Below, one piece after another: positions 43,067 through 53,189 of a DNA stretch of 64,000 nucleotides (position 1 is the stretch's first letter; the number at the start of each line of letters is the position of its first letter). Below the pieces are notes generated by a model. It saw only the letters and a program-made list of their open reading frames with translations. It had not been told where the DNA came from and ran no database searches. The stretch is from Caldicellulosiruptor changbaiensis (GTDB taxonomy: Bacteria > Bacillota > Thermoanaerobacteria > Caldicellulosiruptorales > Caldicellulosiruptoraceae): contig NZ_CP034791.1 of the NCBI RefSeq assembly GCF_003999255.1, positions 238,501-302,500 on the forward strand. The letters are read 5' to 3'. The position numbers and the translations under genes were made by a program.

Positions 43067-43981
43067 TTGTTCAAGCTAAAGAGATTAGTTCAAAGACCTG
43101 TTTTGGAGCCAATTGAAGAAAACCATTGGGAGTCAAAAGCTGTCTTTAATGCTGCAGCTGTTTATCACAATGGCTATATTCATTTGCTTTACAGAGCATG
43201 TAACAATACATTTGAAGCCCTTTCTCTTCCTTATCCTGATGAAAAGTATAAGTTCGTATCTTCAATAGGATATGCAAAAAGTAAGGATGGAATTAATTTT
43301 GAGAGACTCTCTGTGCCAGTTGTTACAGGCCGAGGCGTTCAGGAAGCGTGGGGTGTGGAAGACCCTCGCATAACCTACCTTGACGGAAAATTTTATATGG
43401 TTTATACGGCATTTGGTGGAAGAAGTTGGGAAGATGTAAGAATCTCCATGATATATTCAGATGATTTGATTCATTGGTCAACCGAACATCAAGTGCTGCT
43501 TGATGAACCAAATAAAGATGGCGCTTTACATCCTGAAAAGGTAAATGGAAAGTATATGCTGTATCATAGAAGACCACCATCTATTTGGGTGGCATTTTCA
43601 GAAGATTTGAAAAACTGGCATGACCACAAAATTATCATGACTCCTCGGGAGAATAGTTGGGATAGCCAAAAAATTGGGATAGCAGGTCCACCAATTTTGA
43701 TTGACGATGGTTGGCTTTTGATTTATCATGGCGTGGATGAAAATAGGGTGTATCGCTTAGGCGCAGCTCTTTTGGACAGAAACAATCCCACAAAAGTCAT
43801 TGCTCGCCAGGAAGAACCCATATTAGAACCTGAGCTTGAGTGGGAAAAGAATGGGCTTGTGCCAAACGTAGTATTTAGCTGTGGTCAGTGTATTGTGGAT
43901 GGGATTTTGTTTGTATATTACGGAGCTTGCGACACTTGCATTGGTGTTGCAGCAGTTGAGGTTGATAAGATAAAGTTTTAA
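43067..43981 (+). CDS. GH130 glycoside phosphorylase (mannoside type)
   Basis: A five-bladed beta-propeller enzyme of about 304 residues that phosphorolyses beta-mannosides. Family motifs: WESKAVFNAAAVYHNGYIHLLYRA, split across the first blade, WGVEDPRITYLDGKFYMVYT with the proton-donor Asp, HPEKVNGKYMLYHRRPP and LLIYHGVDE. TTG 43067, 6 bases after AAAGGGGG, gives the usual start MFKLKRL; ATG 43040 has no ribosome binding site. The exact substrate (mannobiose, mannooligosaccharide or Man-GlcNAc) cannot be told. A LacI regulator and ABC transporter follow. Confidence 0.88.
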   Translation: MFKLKRLVQRPVLEPIEENHWESKAVFNAAAVYHNGYIHLLYRACNNTFEALSLPYPDEKYKFVSSIGYAKSKDGINFERLSVPVVTGRGVQEAWGVEDPRITYLDGKFYMVYTAFGGRSWEDVRISMIYSDDLIHWSTEHQVLLDEPNKDGALHPEKVNGKYMLYHRRPPSIWVAFSEDLKNWHDHKIIMTPRENSWDSQKIGIAGPPILIDDGWLLIYHGVDENRVYRLGAALLDRNNPTKVIARQEEPILEPELEWEKNGLVPNVVFSCGQCIVDGILFVYYGACDTCIGVAAVEVDKIKF

Positions 43982-43997
43982 TTTTGCAAAGAAAGGA

Positions 43998-44219
43998 ATA
44001 TTACTACTTGATAAGAAAAACCTTACAAAAATCTTATCTCGTCAGAGTGAGCCCATACTCGAACCTGAGCTTGATGGGGAGATAAATAGGCACATATCCA
44101 ATGTTGTTTTCAGTTGTGGCCATGTTGAGTTTGGAGATAAAGTGTTGGTGTATTATGGGGGAGCAGATACAGTTGTAGATGTTGCAAAATTGGACCTTAA
44201 AAATATAAAATTTGACTAA
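43998..44219 (+). pseudogene. C-terminal fragment of a second GH130 gene
   Basis: After the GH130 stop the plus strand encodes LLLDKKNLTKILSRQSEPIL, then NVVFSCGHVEFGDKVLVYYG and on to TAA at 44217-44219. It is clearly related to the last 70 residues of the gene before it but not identical, so it is the end of a second, diverged GH130 gene whose front was deleted. Confidence 0.8.
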
Positions 44220-44246
44220 GAAGTTTTAAAATAAAAGGGGATTGAA

Positions 44247-45269
44247 ATGGAGATAAATACAAAAAAGAGAAGGAAAAGTGTTACTCTTGAGGATATAGCC
44301 AGAAAACTTAATATTTCAAAAAATGCAGTTTCTCTTGCTCTGGCAAACAAGCCAGGTGTCTCTGAAAAGACAAGACAGCTTGTTTTTCAGACTGCAAAAG
44401 AGCTTGGCTATAAATTCAAAGAAAAAGAAGAACAAAAAGGGACAATAGCACTTATTATGACAAAAAATATTATTGAAGACCCGTACTTTTTCAGTGCGAT
44501 AGTTTATTCAGTTGAAAATGAAATTAGGAAAAAGGGATACAATTTTAGTCTGTATTGCATAACAAGTGAAGATGAGAAGAGTATAGACCAGATTTTAACA
44601 AGTTCATCGTTTGAAGGGATTATAATTGTGTCTGCCATAAACGAGAATATGATCAAAAAAATTGAAGAAAAAAAGATTCCCACAGTTGTAATTGACAATT
44701 TAGTAGACAGTACCTGTATAGACACTGTAAACACAGACAATTACAGGTCTACAAAGGCAGCTATAGCGTATTTGATAAAGCAAGGATTTAAGCATATTGG
44801 TTTTATAGGAGACATTAATCACGCTATTAGTTATAGAGAAAGATGGGAAGGTTTTATGGATGCTCATGAAGAGTTTAAAATTGAGATTGACAAAAAAGTG
44901 TGTAAAATTGAAGGGTTCAAGGATTTTAGCAAAAATCCCGAACCGGAGATTCAGGCATTTTTAAAGAACTTGGAGAGAATGCCTCAGGTATTTTTTTGCG
45001 TAAATGATTTGTCTACATTGCTTACTGCTAACATACTGAAGGAAATGGGATTTCAGATTCCAAAAGATATTAGCATTGTTGGCTTTGATGATACTGAACT
45101 TGTGAAACACTTCAGACCAGCCCTTTCAATGATTCACATTGACAGAAATTATTATGGGCAAAGAGCGGTCAAGCAGCTACTTGAGAGAATAAAATATCCT
45201 AACAAACCAGTTGAAGATGTAAGAATATTTTGCAGATTAAATATAAGAAAATCGATAAAGGCACTTTGA
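44247..45269 (+). CDS. LacI-family transcriptional regulator
   Basis: A 340-residue repressor: helix-turn-helix VTLEDIARKLNISKNAVSLA and hinge GVSEKTRQLVFQTAKELGY (about 12-60), then a periplasmic-binding-protein-like sugar domain (HIGFIGDI, VFFCVNDLSTLL, DISIVGFDD). Placed between GH130 and the ABC operon, it is probably the sugar-responsive switch for both. AAAAGGGG precedes the ATG. Confidence 0.93.
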   Translation: MEINTKKRRKSVTLEDIARKLNISKNAVSLALANKPGVSEKTRQLVFQTAKELGYKFKEKEEQKGTIALIMTKNIIEDPYFFSAIVYSVENEIRKKGYNFSLYCITSEDEKSIDQILTSSSFEGIIIVSAINENMIKKIEEKKIPTVVIDNLVDSTCIDTVNTDNYRSTKAAIAYLIKQGFKHIGFIGDINHAISYRERWEGFMDAHEEFKIEIDKKVCKIEGFKDFSKNPEPEIQAFLKNLERMPQVFFCVNDLSTLLTANILKEMGFQIPKDISIVGFDDTELVKHFRPALSMIHIDRNYYGQRAVKQLLERIKYPNKPVEDVRIFCRLNIRKSIKAL

Positions 45270-45347
45270 ACGTTTTTAAAAGTCCTAAAGAAAAAGACCT
45301 TTCTATAAAATCAATTTAAATAACATTGTAAAATCAAGCAAAATAAC

Positions 45348-45377
45348 TTGACACATTTTGCAAAAAAGGTGTATAAT
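45348..45377 (+). promoter_or_regulatory. Promoter of the ABC transporter operon
   Basis: TTGACA (45348-45353), 18 bases, TATAAT (45372-45377). No clear LacI-type palindrome is visible beside it. Confidence 0.75.
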
Positions 45378-45459
45378 TTGAATGCACAGTTCTTCTTTCT
45401 GTTCATTTCTTTTGAACAAAAATAATAAAAAATCTAAGGGCAAGGGAGGAATTTGGAAG

Positions 45460-47272
45460 ATGTCTGTTCGTCTCAAAAGGTTATTGTCAGTTCTGCTGGT
45501 TATGTTATTCTTGTTAAGTGTAATGGGAATTTCATTTGCAGCTTCTACTTCAAGCTCTTCAGGTGAGCTGCGATTGGCAACAGACTGGCCATATCCATTC
45601 CATGGTAATCCTTTCGGCCCGGGAGCAATTGGCGGTGCATGGTGGTTTGCATATGAACCTTTTGCGTATTACATTCCACAAACAGGTGAATATATCCCAA
45701 GATTAGCAGAGAGCTGGAAGATTGAAAAAGGCAAAGTTACAATTAACCTCAGAAAAAATGCAAAGTTCAGCGATGGCAAGCCATTTACTGCAAAAGACGT
45801 AATAACCACAATCAATCTCATTCAAGCAATGTGGCAGTGGCCATATGAAATTGCATCTGTCACAGCCCCAAATAATTACACAGTTGTCTTCACACTTTCA
45901 AAGGATGCTCCTCAATCATTTGTTCATACAATCCTTACAGATGCTGCGATGGCAGCTTTGGCTCCATACCATGTTTATGGCAAATGGTCAAATCAGGCAA
46001 AAGAGGTGGCTGACTTAGGTAAGAAGATATTTGCACTGACATCTCAAGGTAAGACCCCAGATGCTCAGCTAAAGGAGGAGTATGATAAGAAAGCAGACCA
46101 GCTTAGAAAACAAATTAATGCTTTCTCACCGTTCAAGACACTCAAGAGAATGCCAGTTGTAGGTTCATTTGAACCAACAAAAATAACACAGTCAGAAATG
46201 GTACTTACTGCTAACAAGTACCACTGGTTATATTCAAAGATGAAGATAAGAAAAATTACATTCAGAAGATGGTCTTCTAATGAATTTGTATGGGCATCAC
46301 TTATCTCAGGTGAGATATACGCTGCACATCCAAATATGCCAAAAGATGTAGTTGACCAGCTAAGTATTCTCAATCCAAGCTTGAAGGTTAAAACTACCTC
46401 TGACTTGTCAGAAATAGCATTAGTTTTTAACTATCAAAAACCTCTATTTAAAGATATAAACTTGAGAAAAGCAATTGCATATGTGTTAGATAGGTCTAAG
46501 ATAAGAGATGTAGCAGTATGGCAGGCATTTACAACCACCCCTTATGCTCATGGTGTACTAAAGAGCATGGAATCTAAGTGGATAACAAAGGATACGATGA
46601 ACAAGTTAACCAAGTACACAATGAATTACAAATTAGCAGAAAATATTCTAAAAAAAGGCTGGATATAAGAAGGTAGGCAATACATGGCAGCAATCAAATG
46701 GTCAACCAGTTGCGTTTACACTATCAGTATACGGACCGCACAATGACTGGGTTTTAGCTGCAAGAGAAGTTGTTCAACAGCTCAATAATTTTGGCTTCAA
46801 AGTTGAAATGAAACTTATTCCAGACGGTATGCGAGACCAGGTTATGAAGAGTGGCGATTATGAAGCAGCTATTGAATTTGGAGTTGCATGGTGGGGTTAT
46901 CCACATCCATATACAGGGTATCAGAGATTGTATCAGACCGATGTATATAACATAACAAAATTCCCAGCAAAGGATAAATATGCAACACCATGGGGTAAGC
47001 TTTCTCCATATGATTTGACTGAGCAGTTGAGAGATGTTGCACAGGATAAGAAGAAGTCAATAGATGTTATACAAAAATTAGCATACATTACCAATGAGTA
47101 TTTGCCTGTAATACCACTATTTGAAAAGGTTCTACCGATTTACTATTCAGATGGCAGAAAGGTAACAGGTTGGCCAGCAAAAGATGATCCAATCTGGTCA
47201 CTTGCACCTGGTGGAATAGAAAGGGTATACAATCTCTTAATCACAACAGGTAAGCTTGTTCCTAAAAAATAA
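45460..47272 (+). pseudogene. ABC transporter substrate-binding protein (family 5) with a +1 frameshift
   Basis: An extracellular oligopeptide/oligosaccharide-binding lipoprotein-like protein with signal peptide (about 1-27, ending SFAAS). ATG 45460 lies 10 bases after AGGGAGGA. ESWKIEKGKVTINLRKNAKF and GKPFTAKDVI are SBP_bac_5 motifs. The frame ends at 46668 after ILKKGWI. Dropping one base in the A7 run at 46650-46656 continues it as LKKAGYKKVGNTWQQ to 47272, for about 603 residues. The rest of the operon looks intact, so this is either a sequencing error, transcriptional slippage or a fresh mutation. Confidence 0.85.
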
Positions 47273-47295
47273 TGTAATATATGGAGGGTAATCAA

Positions 47296-48282
47296 TTGCG
47301 ATATATTGTTGATAGGCTTGTTTATCTGTTCATAGTATTGATTATAGCCATAAGCGGGGTTTTTGTCCTGGTAAATAAGATGCCAGGCGACCCCGCTTAT
47401 GGCCTGGCTGTTTCAATAGCCCAGCAGAGAAATATGCAAATGGACCAAGCGCTTGAAATTGCACATAAAATAATGGGGGTTGACCCTCACGAGTCACTGG
47501 TGGTCAGATATTTCAGGTTTATTTCAAATCTATTTAAAGGCAATTTTGGTTATTCAGCATTTTATCAGACAAGCGTAAATGAGATAATTGCTAAATCTCT
47601 GCCATGGACTTTATTTGTTATATCACTTGCTACATTTGTAAGTTTCATGGTTGGGATCTTTATGGGTGCTTTTGCTGCACAAAAAAGAGGAACAATAATT
47701 GACTTAATAATTTCAACAATTTCCAGCATAATTCAAGCTGTTCCTCCATTTGTATTGGCTGTGCTGATTTTATTTATTTTTGCTGTGAGACTAAGAGTGC
47801 TTCCTATTGGCGGTGCTTATCCGGTTGATGTTGAGCCTTCGTTTTCAGTTCAGTTCATTTTAAAAGTCTTGCATCATGCAATTGGGCCTATGTTTGCGAC
47901 AGCCATTCCTCAGATGGCAGCTTGGACGCTTGCAATGAGGGGAAATACATCACAAGTAATGGAGGAAGATTATATTAGGTTTGCTCAGGCACGTGGTTTG
48001 AAAGATTCTGTAATTGCAAATAAGTATATAAAAAACAATGCGATGCTACCACTGGTTGCCAGCCTTGCAATTTCAGTAGGTTACATGTTAGGAGGACATA
48101 CACTGGTTGAGTCTATTTTCAATTATCCTGGTATTGGATTTTATTTTGGAAAAGCAATTGCTGTGAGAGATTTTGGGCTTTTAACAGGTTTATTTTCACT
48201 GATTGTAATTGGTGTGATTGTTGCTACCTTTATAGCCGAGATTATATATGCATTAATTGATCCAAGGGTGAAGCTAAAATGA
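47296..48282 (+). CDS. ABC transporter permease, DppB/OppB type
   Basis: A 328-residue permease with six helices and the EAA-type loop in RGNTSQVMEEDYIRFAQARG. GGAGGG (47283-47288) serves TTG 47296; the ATG at 47281 would lie before the ribosome binding site. VLPIGGAYP in the large exterior loop is common in DppB-like sugar transporters of thermophiles. Overlaps the second permease by 4 bases. Confidence 0.9.
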   Translation: MRYIVDRLVYLFIVLIIAISGVFVLVNKMPGDPAYGLAVSIAQQRNMQMDQALEIAHKIMGVDPHESLVVRYFRFISNLFKGNFGYSAFYQTSVNEIIAKSLPWTLFVISLATFVSFMVGIFMGAFAAQKRGTIIDLIISTISSIIQAVPPFVLAVLILFIFAVRLRVLPIGGAYPVDVEPSFSVQFILKVLHHAIGPMFATAIPQMAAWTLAMRGNTSQVMEEDYIRFAQARGLKDSVIANKYIKNNAMLPLVASLAISVGYMLGGHTLVESIFNYPGIGFYFGKAIAVRDFGLLTGLFSLIVIGVIVATFIAEIIYALIDPRVKLK

Positions 48283-49160
48283 AAAATAGGAGATTTTCAA
48301 ACTTTTTTTATGACTATATTCAGCCTATACTTACAAATAAAAAATCTCTAATTGGCTTGATAATACTTTCTTTTTTTATTTTAATGGCAACCATAGGACC
48401 ATTAGTAGTTCCATTAAATATGAATTCCAACTTTGCAGAAAGATACCAAAAACCTTCACTCAAACACCCATTTGGTACAGACTATTTCGGTGTTGATATA
48501 TTTCAACAAATTGTTCATGGGTCAAGGTCTGTAATCTCGCTTACATTGCTTGCAAGCTTATTTGCAGTGATTATAGGTACAATTTTCGGTGTTGCTCGAG
48601 GATACATTGAGGGAATTGCAGGGAAGATTTTAGATGCGGTCATAACTGTATTTTTAGTCATTCCTTCATTTCCTGCACTTTTGATTTTAGCGGCGATATT
48701 TACAAATGCTAAATTGAACGCTGTTGAAATTGCTCTGCTGGTTGCTATCTGGTTGTGGGCACCGCTGGCAAAACAGATATCAGCTCAGGTACTTGCCATC
48801 AAATCAAAAGAGTTTATAGAAGCATCAAGAATGCTAAACATGGGGCTTGGCTACATACTATTCAGTGACATTGCAAAGCTGTTAATACCTTATATCTTCA
48901 TAAATTTTGTAACGCAGATAAAAAGTGCAATGGAATTTTCAATAGGACTGATGTTTTTAGGACTTGCAAAATTTGATCCCACTCATTGGGGAATAATGCT
49001 AAATTATGCTCTGTACCAAGCAGGGGCATTATATACACCTAAGGGGTTTCACTATCCGTTTTTTATAATCCTCAATATTGTGCTGCTGATTTATGGAGGA
49101 ATATTACTGGCTCAAGGAATTGAGGAAGTGTTTAATCCTAAACTTCGGGGGCATGAATAA
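48279..49160 (+). CDS. ABC transporter permease, DppC/OppC type
   Basis: A 293-residue permease: N-terminal helix, HPFGTDYFGVDIFQQIVHG (family signature), then five more helices; the EAA loop contains KSKEFIEASRMLNMG. Partner of the preceding permease. Coupled to it by ATGA. Confidence 0.92.
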   Translation: MKNRRFSNFFYDYIQPILTNKKSLIGLIILSFFILMATIGPLVVPLNMNSNFAERYQKPSLKHPFGTDYFGVDIFQQIVHGSRSVISLTLLASLFAVIIGTIFGVARGYIEGIAGKILDAVITVFLVIPSFPALLILAAIFTNAKLNAVEIALLVAIWLWAPLAKQISAQVLAIKSKEFIEASRMLNMGLGYILFSDIAKLLIPYIFINFVTQIKSAMEFSIGLMFLGLAKFDPTHWGIMLNYALYQAGALYTPKGFHYPFFIILNIVLLIYGGILLAQGIEEVFNPKLRGHE

Positions 49161-49162
49161 AA

Positions 49163-50143
49163 ATGAATTGTTTGTTGAAGGTTTCTAATCTCAAGGCAAT
49201 TTATTTAGTAAGAGAAGGCACTATCAAAGCCACAGATGACGTGTCGTTTGAGATTTTTGAGAATACCGCTGCAGCAATTGTAGGGGAGAGTGCGTCGGGC
49301 AAAAGTACAATAATTGAAGCAATGACAAGAACTTTACCCCCCAATGGAAGAATTCTTGCAGGTACTGTTGAGTACAAAGGAAAGGACCTCTTAAAAATTA
49401 CCGAAGAAGAGCTGAGGACAATCAGATGGAAAGAGATAGCGCTTGTTCCTCAAGCAGCTCAGCAATCGTTAAATCCTACTATGAAAATTATTGACCATTT
49501 TAGAGATACAATCCAAGCCCATGGGATAAACTGGAGTAAGGACGAATTGATTAGTAGAGCTTCTGAAAAGATAAAGATGGTGAGACTCAATCCTGAAACT
49601 GTGCTTAATGCCTATCCTATGCAGCTTTCAGGTGGTATGAAACAGCGGGTGTTGATAGCACTGGCATTGCTTCTTGAGCCTAAAATTCTAATACTTGATG
49701 AACCAACTTCTGCTTTAGATGTTTTAACCCAGGCACATATCATTCAGCTGCTAAAGGAGCTTAAAAGGAAACTTAATATTACACTTATTTTTGTGACTCA
49801 CGACATTGCAGTTGCAGCCGAACTTGCTGACAATATTTTTGTAATTTATGGCGGATGTTTGGTGGAGTGCAGTCCAACAGTTGAAATTTTCAAAAATCCT
49901 AAACATCCTTATACCAAAGGACTAATAAATTCCATTATGGCAATTAATGCAGATATGTCAAAAATAAAAGCAATCCCTGGCGACCCACCAAGTTTACTTA
50001 ATCCTCCTTCTGGATGCAGATTCCATCCGCGATGTGAACAAGTAATGGACATTTGCAAGAAAGTTAGACCACCACTTGTTCAGCTTTCAAGTGGAACGAA
50101 GGTAGCATGCCATTTGTATGAAGAAGGAGGATATGGAGAATGA
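49163..50143 (+). CDS. ABC transporter ATPase, DppD/OppD type
   Basis: A 326-residue ATPase with Walker A GESASGKST, signature LSGGMKQRV, Walker B ILILDEPTSALD and the C-terminal Opp/Dpp extension with cysteines (GCRFHPRCEQ...MDICKKVRPP) that in relatives binds an iron-sulfur cluster. Coupled to the next ATPase by ATGA. Confidence 0.93.
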   Translation: MNCLLKVSNLKAIYLVREGTIKATDDVSFEIFENTAAAIVGESASGKSTIIEAMTRTLPPNGRILAGTVEYKGKDLLKITEEELRTIRWKEIALVPQAAQQSLNPTMKIIDHFRDTIQAHGINWSKDELISRASEKIKMVRLNPETVLNAYPMQLSGGMKQRVLIALALLLEPKILILDEPTSALDVLTQAHIIQLLKELKRKLNITLIFVTHDIAVAAELADNIFVIYGGCLVECSPTVEIFKNPKHPYTKGLINSIMAINADMSKIKAIPGDPPSLLNPPSGCRFHPRCEQVMDICKKVRPPLVQLSSGTKVACHLYEEGGYGE

Positions 50144-51123
50144 GCGAAATTGCCATAAAAGCACAGAATGTAAGTAAAATTTATTCTCAAGGATTATTCA
50201 AGAAAAGATATAAATTAGTCCTTGACAATATAAATTTAGAAGTCAAAAAAGGTGACAGATTAGTTATTATTGGCGAAAGTGGTATGGGAAAGACTACACT
50301 TGCAAGAATATTGGCAAATCTTGATGCACCATCATCTGGTGATGTATACTGGTTTGGGACAAGTTTAAAAGATGTAAATAGAAGTGAATACAAACATTTA
50401 AGAAAAAAAGTTCAGTACGTTCATCAAGACCCCTATGCATCTTTGCACCCATCAAAGACCATTTTTAAGATAATAGCTGACCCGTTGAAAAAGTGCCAAG
50501 GTCTTACAGGCAGAAAGTTAGAAGAAAAGGTCTATGAGCTTTTAGAAATGGTTGGCCTGATGCCACCTGACTATTTTTTTAATAAATATCCACACCATTT
50601 ATCTGGTGGTGGACGCCAGCGACTTGCAATTGCACGTGCGCTGACTGCACAGCCTGAGATACTAATTGCTGATGAACCTATAAGTATGATTGACATGTCG
50701 CTAAGAGCTGCAATAATAAAGTTATTAAAAGACCTAAATGACAAACATAATATCACTGTCATACTCATTTTACATGATATTGGAGCAGCAAGGTATTTTA
50801 CTTATGAAAAAGGTGAGATAGCAGTTATATATGGTGGCAGAATTGTTGAAAAAGGGACAAGTGAAGAGGTAATAACAAGACCCATTCATCCTTATACAAA
50901 AGTACTTATTAGTTCGAGCCCTATTGCGGATCCAGAGCTGGCAAGAAATAGAGAGATCGAACAGCTAAGGTCGCACGACCCACCAATAAGGGGGCCTGAG
51001 ACAAAAAACTGTCCATTTTCACATGCATGTAACTATTTTGTTGATAAATGTTTGAGCATCACACCTGAACTTGAGAAGGTAAATGCGGACCATTATATTG
51101 CTTGCCATGTTTTTAAAGATTAG
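50140..51123 (+). CDS. ABC transporter ATPase, DppF/OppF type
   Basis: A 327-residue ATPase with Walker [10 protein letters not shown], signature [15 protein letters not shown] and Walker [13 protein letters not shown], in which the usual TS(A) has become IS(M). The C-terminal extension ([15 protein letters not shown]) has the family cysteines. With the binding protein, permeases and DppD-type subunit it makes a complete family-5 importer, probably for mannooligosaccharides by context. Confidence 0.92.
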   Translation: MSEIAIKAQNVSKIYSQGLFKKRYKLVLDNINLEVKKGDRLVIIGESGMGKTTLARILANLDAPSSGDVYWFGTSLKDVNRSEYKHLRKKVQYVHQDPYASLHPSKTIFKIIADPLKKCQGLTGRKLEEKVYELLEMVGLMPPDYFFNKYPHHLSGGGRQRLAIARALTAQPEILIADEPISMIDMSLRAAIIKLLKDLNDKHNITVILILHDIGAARYFTYEKGEIAVIYGGRIVEKGTSEEVITRPIHPYTKVLISSSPIADPELARNREIEQLRSHDPPIRGPETKNCPFSHACNYFVDKCLSITPELEKVNADHYIACHVFKD

Positions 51124-51149
51124 ATTGAGAAATTGATGGAGATGAGAAG

Positions 51150-51323
51150 ATGCAAAAGTTTTATTTTTTTCTTTCAATGATTATAATTGTATTATCACTA
51201 ATTTGGCTACTTTATTTTAGAAAAAACGGATTAGAATTTACATTAGTGATATGTGCAATGATGATTGCAATTGTCAATATTCTTACTTTAATTTGGATAA
51301 CTAATAAAAGGAAAAAACCTTAG
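51150..51323 (+). CDS. Small two-helix membrane protein
   Basis: A 57-residue reading frame: MQKFYFFLSMIIIVLSLIWL, a turn LYFRKNGLEF, a second helix and a basic end ITNKRKKP. GGAG lies 10 bases before ATG 51150. It follows the ABC operon by 26 bases and a terminator comes 5 bases after it, so it is probably the last gene of that operon. No family recognised. Confidence 0.55.
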   Translation: MQKFYFFLSMIIIVLSLIWLLYFRKNGLEFTLVICAMMIAIVNILTLIWITNKRKKP

Positions 51324-51327
51324 GTGA

Positions 51328-51357
51328 GCTGTCAACACAAAGACGGCCTTTTTATTG
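51328..51357 (+). terminator. Terminator of the ABC transporter operon
   Basis: GCTGTC (51328-51333) pairs with GACGGC (51342-51347), one G-T pair, then CTTTTTATTG. Confidence 0.7.
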
Positions 51358-51438
51358 TTATAGATTATATAGATTTTTACTAAGGTCTATAAAAAAGCTA
51401 AGATTAGGATATTGAAAAGAATAGGATATAAGCTATGG

Positions 51439-53001
51439 TTAATTATTTACATTTAGCTTACTTGATATTGTAATTTTTTCTGAAATTGTAACTATTCCAT
51501 TGGCTGAAATAAAACAAAACCATAACAAAGCATGGTTTTTATATCTTAATGCTACTTCGAAAGGGATGTGTAACAAAATAGTTCCTAAGATAATAAAGCA
51601 TCCTATTAGAATTACTGGTTTTAAACCTCCTCTCTTTATTGTTAGCATTATTAATTCCAACAAGGAGGTAAATAAAACAATGTAGTAATAAGTATCAAAG
51701 ATAAGTTTTGCAGCCTTATTATTTTGTGAAAACTTTAGCTTTGCTCTTGAATTTTTTGGTTGAGCTCCTGCAGCGTAATCATAAGATTCATGGTCAGCAT
51801 GCCACATTGTAATTACTTTATCAAGGATAAATCTTTTCATTTTTTTGTCTTTTATAATATCTTGTAATCTTTTAATGCCAAGCTCAAAAAAGGTTTTCTG
51901 AACTTGTTGGGGACCTTTTTCTTGTATTAATTTACTAAATAATTCAGAATCTTTTTTATTCCATTGACCGTGCGAGGATACATTCAGACCCACATACATG
52001 TTCCACCCAATTCTTGGGGTTGCAATTTGTTGTTTAATTTTTGATTCAATAGCAAGATTAATTGAGAATGAAGTCAAGAAATATGCAATAAAAACCGTTA
52101 GCACAAAAAAACTTTTTACTATTAACCCCTTTTTTAAATGAATTTTAAAAAAGAAAAAAACATTCTCTCTGTCACTTTTATATTCAAAAAACAAAAGATA
52201 AAATACAATAAATGCTATAAATACAATAATGCCATTAGGTCTAATGCTATTCAATATGGCAAATAAAACGCCGATTAAAACGAAATTTAAATATTTATTC
52301 TTTATTGGCAGGGTATTGTTCATTGCTTTTAAAAATATCAACGCAGATAATAGTGCTATGGCATTAAATAAGTTTTCTGTACATATTAAAACTGAATAAA
52401 AAATTCTGGATGGCATTAAGGTCCAAATTAAAGCAGCAATAAATCCATATTGCCTTTTACTAACTTCTTGCCCAATTAGATAGACAAAAACAACTGATAG
52501 TGATGAAAGAACTATGCCTGTTAATTGTGCTGAGAGTATTGATGGGCCAAACAAGCGAAAAACAAAAGACAAAAAGGTAGAGAACGCAATTGTATGCGGG
52601 AATACTGCTATATAATTTGGGATAAATATTTTTCCATTAAGTAAATTTTTAGCTATCAAGTAATAAGTTAAAAAATCAGAGTTAGGCATAATTTCAGAAA
52701 AAAATATTAATGGTAGTGAAAGTAATGTTGCAGTGATAAACAATGTAACCAATATGTATTTGTCATTGAGCTGAGAAATATTTATTTTGCTATTTACTAA
52801 TACAAGAATTATGCTTCCAATAAGTACTGACATTAAAAGGAGCAATCTTGATAAAGGTTTTGGGATTCGAGTAGGTAGTATGTAGTCTATGTTTCCATTA
52901 AGAAAATTTTTTTCAAAAACATACAATACAAAAAGAATGATAATGACGTATACGAAATAAATTAAGGTGTTTTTTAAAACTTTTGAAGTTATATTAACCA
53001 T
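51439..53001 (-). CDS. GT39-like membrane glycosyltransferase
   Basis: A 520-residue protein with about twelve membrane helices. The exterior loop after helix 1-3 has the acidic motif MPNSDFLTYY that in PMT/ArnT-type enzymes binds the lipid-phosphate sugar; MPSRIFYSVLICTENLF is shared with the protein at 54579. Transfers a sugar from polyprenyl phosphate to an exterior acceptor, by family. It is divergent from the GT2 gene at 53190. The start ATG at 53001 has GAAAGG upstream. Confidence 0.7.
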   Translation of the reverse strand: MVNITSKVLKNTLIYFVYVIIILFVLYVFEKNFLNGNIDYILPTRIPKPLSRLLLLMSVLIGSIILVLVNSKINISQLNDKYILVTLFITATLLSLPLIFFSEIMPNSDFLTYYLIAKNLLNGKIFIPNYIAVFPHTIAFSTFLSFVFRLFGPSILSAQLTGIVLSSLSVVFVYLIGQEVSKRQYGFIAALIWTLMPSRIFYSVLICTENLFNAIALLSALIFLKAMNNTLPIKNKYLNFVLIGVLFAILNSIRPNGIIVFIAFIVFYLLFFEYKSDRENVFFFFKIHLKKGLIVKSFFVLTVFIAYFLTSFSINLAIESKIKQQIATPRIGWNMYVGLNVSSHGQWNKKDSELFSKLIQEKGPQQVQKTFFELGIKRLQDIIKDKKMKRFILDKVITMWHADHESYDYAAGAQPKNSRAKLKFSQNNKAAKLIFDTYYYIVLFTSLLELIMLTIKRGGLKPVILIGCFIILGTILLHIPFEVALRYKNHALLWFCFISANGIVTISEKITISSKLNVNN

Positions 53002-53128
53002 TTTGATTTTTTCCCGCCTTTCAATTATTTAATACTTGTTTTAAGTATTTATGTTTAGCATATTTTGACAAAAAATTTTTCTTTCTTTTATTTTTTGTCA
53101 AAAGAGGCTGCCGCTTTATACTTAAAAT

Positions 53129-53157
53129 TTGAAGTTCTCAAGAAACTATTATATAAT
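53129..53157 (+). promoter_or_regulatory. Promoter of the GT2-gtrA operon
   Basis: TTGAAG (53129-53134), 17 bases, TATAAT (53152-53157), 32 bases upstream of the start codon. Confidence 0.6.
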
Positions 53158-53189
53158 ATCTTCAAAAGTTATTAAAGGAGCTGCGAAAA

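Noticed and set aside
46650..46668. Programmed ribosomal frameshift in the binding-protein gene
   Set aside because: The needed shift is +1 (or -2), whereas A-rich slippery heptamers give -1; no stimulating stem or upstream Shine-Dalgarno was seen. Slippage by RNA polymerase or a sequencing error is simpler.
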